A stretch of DNA of 23,420 bases from Bacteroidales bacterium (GCA_009774765.1 VSOK01000104.1:1-23420); one strand, 5' to 3'. Shown: positions 16,105 to 23,384, counted from the stretch's first letter. The notes: generated by a model not told the origin, from the sequence alone. A program made the numbers and translations.

Positions 16105-16475
16105 TTTCCATATCTAATACTCAAGAGGTCTTTAGCTGAATATATTGTACTTTCTTCTATCGAAGAAAGAATGATTAATACTATCCTTGCCTCCTTAAAG
16201 GAAGCTTGTTTACAAGAAGAATTTAATTCGATTGAACGAGATAAAGAATTCAGAACCTTTGGCAGAAAATCCATCATAGACTTATACCTCGCAAAAGGAA
16301 TCAAAAATTAGATTGGCCTGAAAAGACGATTATTGAATTAAATTACACACTTAATCTGAACTGCTTACAGACTGCTGCTTCAAATTTAAAACGTATTAAT
16401 GACAAGCATAAGAATAAGGTGAATCAATTCACTATAATATATTGCACCTCTATTTTTGCATTTCGTGCTTTATAA
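16105..16475 (+). pseudogene. Broken gene, possible PD-(D/E)xK nuclease-like N-terminal region
   Basis: Two frames read as coding but have no start. The first (16105-16311) gives SLAEYIVLSSIEERMINTIL, LKEACLQEEF and FGRKSIIDLYLAKGIK; the second (to 16475) continues LDWPEKTIIELNYTL and INDKHKNKVNQFTIIYC. One more A in the A5 run at 16303-16307 joins them. The spacing of an acidic residue in IIDLYLA and the strand TIIELNY recalls the D...ExK core of PD-(D/E)xK nucleases, with N in place of the lysine; that is inference from motif spacing only. No Met or usable start precedes the conserved part, so the gene is dead even if the frameshift is an error. I do not recognise the family with certainty. 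Confidence 0.45.
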
Positions 16476-16681
16476 AGTTGAGAAGCTCGGCTTTTTCCGT
16501 AGCCTTTATTATCTACTCACGTGGTGCAGGATCTCATATTTCAAATATCGTAAGTGAAACAGGATATTTCTGGTTTCAAGGTTATAATGTTGAGATAGTG
16601 GTCTGGTCATACAGATGTTGATGGTATGATCTTAATTATAGGTCACTTAGGAGCATGGTGCGTATTAAAGTAATAAATAGT
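16468..16681 (+). pseudogene. Unidentified decayed coding remnants
   Basis: A short open stretch (16468-16557) reads YKVEKLGFFRSLYYLLTWC and ends at a TGA. A further stretch up to about 16675, interrupted by TAG, includes MILIIGHLGAWCVLK. The basic-aromatic N-terminus and the GLxIGHLGA-like piece resemble parts of hexapeptide acyltransferases of the CysE group, but the match is too short to rely on. No start codon or intact frame is present. Confidence 0.25.
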
Positions 16682-16727
16682 TTAATTCATTTTAACGAAT
16701 TGTTGTTTTAATTGAATAATCCGATTA

Positions 16728-16758
16728 TTTGTATTGTCTGATTTTTTTTGTAGTTTTG
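16728..16758 (+). promoter_or_regulatory. Bacteroidetes-type promoter of the two-gene membrane unit
   Basis: TTTG at 16728-16731 and TAGTTTTG at 16751-16758 are exact matches to the -33 (TTTG) and -7 (TAnnTTTG) elements, with a 19-base spacer. Transcription would start at about 16763-16766. This places the real start codon at 16782, not at a TTG-like codon at 16734 inside the promoter. The spacer contains a T8 run (16742-16749). Confidence 0.75.
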
Positions 16759-16781
16759 CATATAAATCAATTGTTGAGATC

Positions 16782-17342
16782 ATGATGTGGCTTTTATGGT
16801 TAATTTTTGCTCTTACAACAGCTGGACTATTTCTGGTGACTTGGTTAGGTGCCAATATAGAATGGACAGACGCTGTTGGTATTGCAGGAAGCTATGCATC
16901 TGTATTTGGAATTGTTTATACATTTTTTCAAGTCATGAAAGTTAAATCTACTGCTCAACAAATTAACAACGCAGTGGAAACATCTAATGGTATTATTTTA
17001 AACATTAATTCTATAGAGGATCTTACTAAAAGTTATCAAATCGCAAGCATTATTCCAAATTTTATTAATCAAGGTCAGTTGGAATGTGCAATGTTAAGGA
17101 TGACGGATTTATTGAAATCTCTTGGAGATATAAAGAATCATAAAGGATTTACAGATGATTTCCCGGATAGATGTGAATCTTATTGTAAGATACTCATTTC
17201 TGATATTAAAAGTCTAAATTCCAATATTAAGACAAAATCAAGTATTGATTTACAATTTATTATTGAACATATAATAGAATTAACGCATTTTTTAAATACA
17301 GTCAATTTCCAATTAAAAAACTCAGCATATGGTGTCTCCTAA
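16782..17342 (+). CDS. Two-TM membrane protein with cytoplasmic helical domain, unknown function
   Basis: A 186-residue protein beginning MMWLLWLIFALTTAG at 16782; the promoter just upstream rules out the longer frame. Two hydrophobic segments (residues about 3-22 and 30-48) form a hairpin whose second helix ends SYASVFGIVYTFFQVMKVKS. The rest, from about residue 50, is soluble and mostly helical, with TAQQINNAVETSNGIILNIN, IASIIPNFINQGQLECAMLR and a helix-rich tail. I do not recognise a named family; the plan of a short TM hairpin plus helical sensor-like domain recurs in accessory-island hypothetical proteins. The next gene starts 14 bases before its stop, so the two are translated together and probably act together. 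AT-rich like the capsule genes, but it has its own promoter. Confidence 0.8.
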   Translation: MMWLLWLIFALTTAGLFLVTWLGANIEWTDAVGIAGSYASVFGIVYTFFQVMKVKSTAQQINNAVETSNGIILNINSIEDLTKSYQIASIIPNFINQGQLECAMLRMTDLLKSLGDIKNHKGFTDDFPDRCESYCKILISDIKSLNSNIKTKSSIDLQFIIEHIIELTHFLNTVNFQLKNSAYGVS

Positions 17343-17688
17343 ATATAAAACATTATTTGAAAATCTTATAAGTAAAACCCAAGAAGGAAAAGTGGATTGG
17401 CAGAGAACAAGCCAGTTAGGTCGTTTTCAGCTCCTTCTCGGAGACCAAACTATATCAGTCTATTCTTCTGTAGATGAGAATCCTGATTTCTGGAAAATTG
17501 ATCTTGGACCTAAGGCTGAGTTTACAATAAGTGATAAGAGTGGAAAGGAGATTGATTCTGTCCGGTCTTTTAATGTTGGAGATTCCGTATATAATGAGCT
17601 TCAACCATTATATCAAGTTGCAAAATCTTCAGCAAAAAATATTGATGACACTATTGATAATTTGATAAACTCTTTGGAAGATTTATAA
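17329..17688 (+). CDS. Small soluble partner protein of unknown function
   Basis: A 119-residue protein that overlaps the membrane-protein gene by 14 bases. The first half (KYKTLFENLISKTQEGKVDW, then QLGRFQLLLGDQTISVYSS) looks like an alpha segment followed by a beta sheet, and ends in a strand-rich FWKIDLGPKAEFTISDKSG. The last 40 residues form a helical tail, LQPLYQVAKSSAKNIDDTID. No signal peptide or TM segment, so it is cytoplasmic. I recognise no named domain. The K-T-x-x-G-x-V-x-W start resembles small hypothetical proteins seen in bacterial accessory loci, but I cannot give a family. A GTG at 17332 is an alternative start. Confidence 0.75.
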   Translation: MVSPKYKTLFENLISKTQEGKVDWQRTSQLGRFQLLLGDQTISVYSSVDENPDFWKIDLGPKAEFTISDKSGKEIDSVRSFNVGDSVYNELQPLYQVAKSSAKNIDDTIDNLINSLEDL

Positions 17689-17763
17689 CAAAGAAATTGT
17701 TTAAATTTAAGTAGTATCTAATGAAGATAGAGTATAGTCCTTACCTATTTCTTCCTTCGGAGT

Positions 17764-17925
17764 ATGATGTATCGGTTACAGCTTACGAACCGCTCTGCCA
17801 ACAAGATAGCGATGATTAAGGAACAAAGGCATATACTTAGGAACATTGAAGGTGTAAAAACACCTGTTGTTGCCTATTTCATGATGAAATTCCTTTTCTA
17901 TGGTTTTATTAAATGTCTGAAATGA
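17764..17925 (+). pseudogene. 3' remnant of a second GT2 glycosyltransferase gene
   Basis: The frame reads MMYRLQLTNRSANKIAMIKE and continues to GFIKCLK and a stop. It corresponds to the last 50 or so residues of the GT2 at 14843 (ALYREQPQSRSSDKMAMIKE onward). From 17811 the DNA is nearly identical to 15481-15595; before that it is clearly diverged though still codon-alignable. It therefore looks like the end of a different GT2 allele, not a simple copy. There is no GT2 catalytic domain, so it is not functional. Confidence 0.8.
17811..17925 (+). repeat. Direct repeat, right copy (GT2 3' end)
   Basis: 115 bases matching 15481-15595 with 9 mismatches by eye. Together the copies bracket 15596-17810, which contains the acetyltransferase, the broken nuclease-like gene and the two-gene membrane unit. 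Confidence 0.85.
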
Positions 17926-18017
17926 TTTTTCAACAACTGTTTGATTATCCCGGTTGTATATTCAGAAAGATGACATAAACTTAGATTGGATTCTCAGGTA
18001 GGCTTTTAGTGCATTGC
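17926..18017. other. AT-rich spacer after the GT2 remnant
   Basis: No gene seen between the GT2 remnant and the terminator hairpin. Together with the remnant, the terminator and the regulator leader this fills the 457 bases between the small partner gene and the regulator. Confidence 0.5.
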
Positions 18018-18050
18018 GGTTGTCTCTAATTGTTAGAGACAACCTGTTTT
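18018..18050 (+). terminator. Rho-independent terminator
   Basis: GGTTGTCTCTAA, a TTG loop and TTAGAGACAACC form a perfect 12-bp stem, followed by TGTTTT. It closes the + strand accessory/capsule block before the regulator gene. Confidence 0.8.
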
Positions 18051-18145
18051 ATGAATATATTTATGTATATGTAAAATTTTATGTCCTGATTTTTGTTGTT
18101 TTATTAAATATTTGAACGCTATGCTGATAAGAAAGGGTATCTGAT

Positions 18146-18487
18146 ATGGATAAGTTGAGAGTTAATGTAGACAGACTTAATTGTGTGGCTCGTGAGTTGA
18201 CGAGCGAAGAGCGAAATCTGATGGAGGCAAGGCGAAGAGACCGCCATTGGATGTCGGCATCTTCTGCGATTGCGTCTAAAATAAAACGCCATCTGAGGGT
18301 GAATGGGATTACCAATATGGAATTTGCAGAGATGTTGGGAATTACCCCTGCTAATGTTACCAGATATCTTAATGGTAAAACCAATTTCGAACTCAGAACA
18401 CTTGTTGAAATAGAGCGTGCTCTCGGACTCCATATAATAGACCGGGAGGTTGTGCCTAAAAAGGAAAAGGAGGCGGTAGCCTACTAA
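18146..18487 (+). CDS. XRE-family helix-turn-helix regulator
   Basis: A 113-residue DNA-binding protein. Residues about 58-96 form a classic HTH_3 fold: NMEFAEMLGITPANVTRYLN, then GKTNFELRTLVEIERALGL. The N-terminal part is a charged helical segment with LTSEERNLMEARRRDRHWMS. The plan resembles antitoxin-like XRE regulators of Bacteroidetes, but no toxin gene is next to it. AAGAAAGGG upstream may act as ribosome binding site. It sits between two terminators (18018-18050 and 18516-18569), so it is probably expressed alone. The target is unknown. Confidence 0.9.
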   Translation: MDKLRVNVDRLNCVARELTSEERNLMEARRRDRHWMSASSAIASKIKRHLRVNGITNMEFAEMLGITPANVTRYLNGKTNFELRTLVEIERALGLHIIDREVVPKKEKEAVAY

Positions 18488-18515
18488 ACATCTTCTAAGA
18501 ATTGAAATAACTTTG

Positions 18516-18569
18516 TGAATTTACAATAATGGCACGGAGAATTTTCTCCGTGCCATTATTGTAAATTCA
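18516..18569. terminator. Bidirectional terminator, 26-bp perfect inverted repeat
   Basis: The arms TGAATTTACAATAATGGCAC GGAGAA and its exact complement are separated by two T residues (effective loop about four bases). It lies between the 3' ends of convergent genes, the regulator on + and the C10 protease on -, so it can end transcription from both sides. Confidence 0.8.
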
Positions 18570-18585
18570 TGTGAACTCAATGCGT

Positions 18586-19308
18586 TTATTTGAGTGCTAT
18601 TTTTGCGACGGTGCGGGAGCCGTTGGTCAGCGTGGCGGAAACAAGGTAGATTCCGGGAGTCAAAGCGGAGAGGTCATACATGTTGCGTGCCATAAGTAGA
18701 CCGGATGCAGAGTAGATGTCTACTGACTCTATTTCCTGTCCTTCCGCAGTGGCTGTACGTAGCATTTTGCCTTCGAGCCATATGGCGGCAGCTGTATTCA
18801 CGGCTTCTATTGCCTCTATACCGCTCACATCGCCGATTGTCACTGTTTGGGCATAAACGGTGTGGTTGCCGAGAGGATTTGTCTTGGAGCTTGTCGGACC
18901 TGCTTCCACTATAATCATATAGATCCCGTCTTCCAATGAGCTTCCGGGACTATAGTTGCCGGATACGGTGACATTCTCGCCTGCAACGAACTTCGTGCCG
19001 CTCTTCATGGTCACTATCTCACCTTTGGTATTGGTAAGCTGGCGCAAGCGGATATATAGTGTGTTTGTTGCAGTCTGGCGTGCCTTTGCCTCAAGACTGA
19101 ACGGCACTCTTGCAGTTTTATCAATCTTGTCGGGGAACTCAAACTTTGTCACATCCGCCACAATTTTTTCCGACGGGTCAACAGTGATGGCGAGCGGCTC
19201 GCCAATAGTCTCTATCGGTGTCTGGGCATGATCGTTTGAAACCTGCACGAAGTCGACAATGTAAGTGCCCGGATCGTGTGGTACCTGACGTGCGAATGTC
19301 ACCGACAC
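18586..19308 (-). pseudogene. C10 protease gene, 3' part after an in-frame TGA (sorting-domain tail)
   Basis: This open stretch is in the same frame as the protease and separated from it by a TGA (19312-19314) and one alanine codon; it could start only at a GTG. It has Ig-like beta strands (VSVTFARQVPHDPGTYIVDF, later YSPGSSLEDGIYMIIVEAG) and ends in a type IX secretion-like tail: VDIYSASGLLMARNMYDLSA, TPGIYLVSATLTNGSRTVAK. Without read-through or suppression the protease loses this tail, and with it presumably outer-membrane export or anchoring. The whole gene would be 942 codons with the stop counted. A substituted TGG or CGA codon is the simplest origin of the TGA. Confidence 0.8.
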
Positions 19309-19311
19309 TGC

Positions 19312-21414
19312 TCAGTCGTTGGTGAATGTTGCTTCCGCCATAATCAATGGTGAAGTCTGTCCGGTCTGCGTATTTGTGAGACGGGTAAGTATCTTGGCGG
19401 TGCCTGCCACCCCCGCATTGCGGAAAGTGCCGGTGACATAAAGAAATTCTCCTTGTGCCAGTCGGTCGGCTACCGCCGCCGAACTGTTGTTCACCTGCCA
19501 CACCGGAGTGGCGGCAAGGCGCACTACCGGAGAAGCCGGGGTAGGCAGTACATTAACTACTGTCGGATCGAAACCATTGAGTGCAAAAGGATATTCTTTG
19601 TCATTGGCTTTTATAAGAGCCTCCAGTCTGTATTTTCCCTCCGGAACTTCAGCGCTGACGGGGAATGTCACGTCCACATTCTCCACGCTTTGGTTATATA
19701 CCCGCACGCTGACATTGGAGTCGAAAACAAGCGAGGGATCATTCGCATTGACAAGGCGGATGGTGATTCCAGAAATATCATAATCACCGGTCATGCTTTC
19801 CATATCGAACGATGCGCGTCCCGAACCACCTGCATATAAGTCTCCGTCGGTGGATATGGCGGAATGAAGCACCACATCGGGATAGGGCATATGCTTTTCG
19901 CCGATAATTATGCTGCCTCCCTTTACCGAGGCATAGGTGCGGGATGTCAGTCCATTGGGATGTCGGAGTATTTTCCAGCCGGTGTCTCCGTCCCCTTTGT
20001 AGACAAGTCTCAGTTCATAGCCGTCGCCATCGGCAACGTTTGGCACAGAAGACGCCACATTCTGAATGGTCACAAGAGACGAACCGGAATGACCGTTCGT
20101 AAAACCTCCCAGCGACAGGGTGTTGCCTCCGAGCGTTGCCACGATTTCTCCATTTTTTACAAGGGCACCCTCGATGTGTCCGTTGAACGGTTCCACATCA
20201 ATATTACCTATGAAGCTCATCATTGTGAATGTGTCGTTGAACGGACCGTCTACACTGAGACGAGACTCTCCGTAGAGTGCATGTTCGCGAACCGAGCCTT
20301 CCCGTGCCGGGCGGATACCGGTCACCATATCCTGGCTGAGATTATATCCTCCTGCTCCGCCGCCTTCGCCAAGTGATGACGGGTCAAGATGGTTGATACG
20401 GAAATAGCCGTTGGAATTGCCGTACCAGCCCCAGTTTACGTGAACAAAGTCTTGCGAATCATATCCGTCGAGCACAAAGGCGTGTCCGCCCGTCCCTTTG
20501 TCGCTTGTGCCACCATAGAACACCGGACGCCCTTCGGAAAGCTCTTCTTTTATAAGTGCCATCCATTCGGATGTAGAATAATAGTCGCGCAAATGTCCGC
20601 GCACGCCTGCGTCATATCCGAAATAAGTGCGCAAGGCATATGGAACAAGCATGTCGTAGGCTCCGCTGCCCGCTTCTTCGTATTGCATTTCTACCGCGAT
20701 GCCGAAATGGGCGGCAAGTGTGGAGTATGCAAGGGCCTGTTGTGCCGAGACCTGCTGGGGCACTTTGCCGGGCATTAGGTCCCACTTATATTCGGTGTTG
20801 GCGAAATCGGCTGTAAGGGTGTTTTTCGACAATGGATCAGTATATGTCTTGCTGCCTGTGCCCTTTGCCGGATAGCTGTGGAAACGCATGATCTGCGTAG
20901 CCGCACATGCCACACATCCGGTGTAGAAGTGTTTTGTGCCGGAATAAACAGGAGTCATAGTGTTAAACGGCGCATCCTGTCCCCATGTAATGTTGTCGCC
21001 GAGCAAAGGAGCTATAACCGGAGAGGGGGTGTTTACAGAGGCTTTGCCGGCAGGCTCTCCCTCAGAAGGGAGAGCCTTGTATGCAGTGGTGTACATGCCG
21101 AGCAAATCTGTGAGTCCTTCTGGTGCCGACACCGGGTCTATAGCTCCCGAATGGCTATAGGCAAGAATTTCTCCGAACCGGTCATCGCCTGATACTATTA
21201 TAAATCCGCCTCCGTCGTAATTATAAATATAATATGGAAGGGAGACATTTTTATCTGTAGTATTCCCCGGAACTTTCTTCAGCCTTGGTGCATTGACTGC
21301 CTTGCCTTTAATAAATCCGGCTGCTATGTCTTCAGCCTGTGACAGAGTGATTGTTTTCGCATCGGCTCCTGCTGTCAGACTGATTGCCGCCAACAGATAA
21401 AACAGTTTTTTCAT
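19312..21414 (-). CDS. C10 family (streptopain/interpain-like) cysteine protease, truncated by TGA
   Basis: Secreted papain-fold protease of 700 residues as read. The start is set at 21414 (MKKLFYLLAAISLTAGADA, a signal peptide), not at an ATG 14 codons earlier. A prodomain follows (LSQAEDIAAGFI to about residue 115). The catalytic cysteine is C167 in YTGCVACAATQIMRFHSYP and the histidine H311 in GTGGHAFVLDGYD; VHVNWGWYGNSNGYF completes the site. The region beyond about residue 375 is beta-rich, Ig-like. Members degrade host or dietary proteins after zymogen activation. The normal C-terminal sorting tail lies beyond the in-frame TGA, so the product would lack it. It follows the FN3 gene by 31 bases and is probably co-transcribed with it. 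Confidence 0.92.
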   Translation of the reverse strand: MKKLFYLLAAISLTAGADAKTITLSQAEDIAAGFIKGKAVNAPRLKKVPGNTTDKNVSLPYYIYNYDGGGFIIVSGDDRFGEILAYSHSGAIDPVSAPEGLTDLLGMYTTAYKALPSEGEPAGKASVNTPSPVIAPLLGDNITWGQDAPFNTMTPVYSGTKHFYTGCVACAATQIMRFHSYPAKGTGSKTYTDPLSKNTLTADFANTEYKWDLMPGKVPQQVSAQQALAYSTLAAHFGIAVEMQYEEAGSGAYDMLVPYALRTYFGYDAGVRGHLRDYYSTSEWMALIKEELSEGRPVFYGGTSDKGTGGHAFVLDGYDSQDFVHVNWGWYGNSNGYFRINHLDPSSLGEGGGAGGYNLSQDMVTGIRPAREGSVREHALYGESRLSVDGPFNDTFTMMSFIGNIDVEPFNGHIEGALVKNGEIVATLGGNTLSLGGFTNGHSGSSLVTIQNVASSVPNVADGDGYELRLVYKGDGDTGWKILRHPNGLTSRTYASVKGGSIIIGEKHMPYPDVVLHSAISTDGDLYAGGSGRASFDMESMTGDYDISGITIRLVNANDPSLVFDSNVSVRVYNQSVENVDVTFPVSAEVPEGKYRLEALIKANDKEYPFALNGFDPTVVNVLPTPASPVVRLAATPVWQVNNSSAAVADRLAQGEFLYVTGTFRNAGVAGTAKILTRLTNTQTGQTSPLIMAEATFTND

Positions 21415-21445
21415 GTTGTGTTGTGATTGTATGGTTATAGAGTGG

Positions 21446-22942
21446 TCAGAGGGCAAGCTTGCGGGCTACGGCTCCTGCCTTTACAATCACTACACCTGAG
21501 GCGTTTACGCGAAGAGTGTTGATACCTGAGGATACCGTGGTGTTCATGATTTTGCGTCCTGAAAGATCGTAGATCTCAACGATCGTGTCTGCGGCTGCTG
21601 TCACTTCAATCATGCCGTTGCCAACTGATCTGAATGTTACTGTGTCTTCAGTGCCTATAGTCATGTCTTCAGCACCGGAGAACTCGGCTATCAGTGCTTC
21701 ATCGCTTGGTGCAGAGTAGATTACGCCTACGTTGCCCCCGTCAACTGTCCTTGCCGCAGCTGTAACGGTAACATAATAGGCAGCATTATCTTCTTTTTCA
21801 ATACTGCCGGTGAAGCTTGTTGTCTCAACCTCCGCAGTCTTGTAAGTGGATGTGGTTACATATCCGGCGGGTTTCACTTGCTTCACGGTTATGTCATCGA
21901 AGAAATAGCGGAAACTTGTTTCACCATTGAAATCGTATATTTTCACTTTTGAAGCTGCTGTGCCTCCAGTCAAGTTTACGGTATATGTATGGAATCCGCT
22001 GACATTAAGTTTTAATTCCACCGGTTCAGAAAGGTTGCCTTCGGCATCTTCCAGTGCAAGTTTTAAAGCTCCATCAGTGGAGAGTACGCGGTTTTTGGTT
22101 GCTGCAGCCGTGAGTATTACCGTCACTTTGCCGTTGTCAGAAGAGAGGCCCATGACCGGAGTGGCGATATATGACTCATTCGCGGAATAAGGGGTAAGGC
22201 CCATACCTCCTTTGAAATAGAGCATGTCTTTGCCTGTCCATCCTTTTTCACCGAGCATTTCAAGATGACGGTCGTACGCATATTCGAAGTTTTCAATAGT
22301 GCCCGCAGTAAAGCAGTCGAACGATTCCGTTAGCATGTCTGCGCTTCCAGCTTCGGCAAGGGTCTTGCGACAAAGCACATTCACATGATAGCTTTCAGCA
22401 TCAGCTACGGTGCCCCATGTCGCGGTATAGCTGCCGTCTGATGAAGCAGAGACGCTCACCGCCGGTTTGTTGAGCGCAGAAATCACCTTTATCACCTCTA
22501 TCTCTTCGGAATTGCCGGATACGGCAGTCTCATTTGCTGCACGTGCGGTATAGTAATAAGTGATTTCCGGGTTTAAGCCTTCCACTTTGTATGATATATA
22601 AGAAGAGGAAGTTGGAGTCACCTCCTGATTCTCAAGGAACATGATTTTCTTGTTATCAGCTCCATAGCTGTAGACATCGAGATAATATTTTGTAGCGCCG
22701 CTTACCGCTTTCCATCTTGCCGTGAATGAAGTGCCGTTTGCATCAGAGGGGAGGGACGGCACGGGAACACCCAGAAACTCATTGCCCTGTTCAATCTTGA
22801 TACTCTTGAGGAAGATTCCGTCGGCAACAAGGAAAGGGCTGATTTTAGCGAAGTTTGAGGTTGTGCCGGGAGTCACGATGTATTCAACTGTGGTCCACTC
22901 GCCGGAATTTATTTCGGCATTCTCTGTTATTGAGTAACCCAT
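21446..22942 (-). CDS. FN3-domain surface/secreted protein, main part (frameshifted from its N-terminus)
   Basis: 498 codons of a secreted modular protein; the first residues MGYSITENAEINSGEWTTVE are not a natural start but the continuation of a jelly-roll domain begun in the preceding frame. It includes a fibronectin type III domain (PSDANGTSFTARWKAVSGAT to YYYTARAANE), a second FN3-type unit (KPAVSVSASSDGSYTATWGT) holding an inserted jelly-roll-like segment with LTESFDCFTAGT and FRYFFDDITVKQV, and a C-terminal sorting-like tail (IVEIYDLSGRKIMNTTV to KAGAVARKLAL). Such proteins are exported by the type IX system and often bind polysaccharide or protein; no catalytic site is visible. It lies directly upstream of the C10 protease in one operon. 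Confidence 0.82.
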   Translation of the reverse strand: MGYSITENAEINSGEWTTVEYIVTPGTTSNFAKISPFLVADGIFLKSIKIEQGNEFLGVPVPSLPSDANGTSFTARWKAVSGATKYYLDVYSYGADNKKIMFLENQEVTPTSSSYISYKVEGLNPEITYYYTARAANETAVSGNSEEIEVIKVISALNKPAVSVSASSDGSYTATWGTVADAESYHVNVLCRKTLAEAGSADMLTESFDCFTAGTIENFEYAYDRHLEMLGEKGWTGKDMLYFKGGMGLTPYSANESYIATPVMGLSSDNGKVTVILTAAATKNRVLSTDGALKLALEDAEGNLSEPVELKLNVSGFHTYTVNLTGGTAASKVKIYDFNGETSFRYFFDDITVKQVKPAGYVTTSTYKTAEVETTSFTGSIEKEDNAAYYVTVTAAARTVDGGNVGVIYSAPSDEALIAEFSGAEDMTIGTEDTVTFRSVGNGMIEVTAAADTIVEIYDLSGRKIMNTTVSSGINTLRVNASGVVIVKAGAVARKLAL

Positions 22943-23295
22943 TGGAGCTGAGCCATGCCCATATCCGTTTTATTGAGTTTTACCACCAATGTTACCTTTA
23001 CTCCACCGTTTGCAGGAGATATTGAGAGGTTGCCGGTGCGCACGGATGCCCCGTCATTGATATAAAGAGAGCCACCAGCCTGTCCGACGCCGGTTGCCGG
23101 GCTTATTGACCAGCCAGTTAGTCCGAGTTGTGAAAATTCACTGGAGTATTTGAACATCTGTGGAGCATTTTCAGAACCTGCCGTGCATTTTTCCGAGAAG
23201 TCAACATCAAGAAGTACCGAGGTTTCGGCTTCTGCGAAGCCGTAACCTAATACAATAGTAGCTACTATTGTCGCTGAGCGTAAAAAAATTCTCAT
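22927..23295 (-). pseudogene. FN3-domain protein, N-terminal part with signal peptide (frameshifted)
   Basis: 122 codons starting MRIFLRSATIVATIVLGYGF, a clear signal peptide ending AEAE. The following LLDVDFSEKCTAGSENAPQM and GGSLYINDGASVRTGNLSIS belong to a beta-sandwich module that continues in the other frame from 22942. The frame ends at a TAA soon after LNKTDMGMAQLQ. One more A in the AA of CCAATGGG (22942-22943) would join LQ to MGYSITEN and give a protein of about 617 residues with the usual secreted architecture. Confidence 0.8.
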
Positions 23296-23353
23296 CCTTT
23301 TCGTATAGTTAATGAATAAATAATGATTTTTAAGATAGTTAAGGTATATGTCG

Positions 23354-23384
23354 TAAAGTTATGTAAATTTTATTATTTTTCCAA
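23354..23384 (-). promoter_or_regulatory. Candidate promoter of the FN3/C10 operon
   Basis: On the - strand TTGG (23384-23381) and TAACTTTA (23361-23354) stand 19 bases apart, close to TTTG and TAnnTTTG. One mismatch in the -7 element and the shifted TTG of the -33 element make it moderate. It lies 59 bases before the ATG at 23295 in a very AT-rich stretch, leaving a leader of about 50 bases. No gene is seen from 23296 to the window end. Confidence 0.4.

Noticed and set aside
16065..16304. 79-codon - strand frame
   Set aside because: Opposite frame of the broken gene; the + strand reading gives the more protein-like sequence with a shared core.
16734..16781. Longer start for the two-TM protein
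   Set aside because: Lies within and just after a near-perfect promoter; transcription would begin downstream of it.
17721..17819. 32-codon + strand frame starting MKIEYSPYLFLPSEYD
   Set aside because: Overlaps the GT2 remnant in another frame, is short and matches nothing I recognise.
19453..20778. Several + strand open frames of 98-170 codons
   Set aside because: Antisense shadows of the GC-rich C10 protease; the - strand carries signal peptide, catalytic Cys and His.
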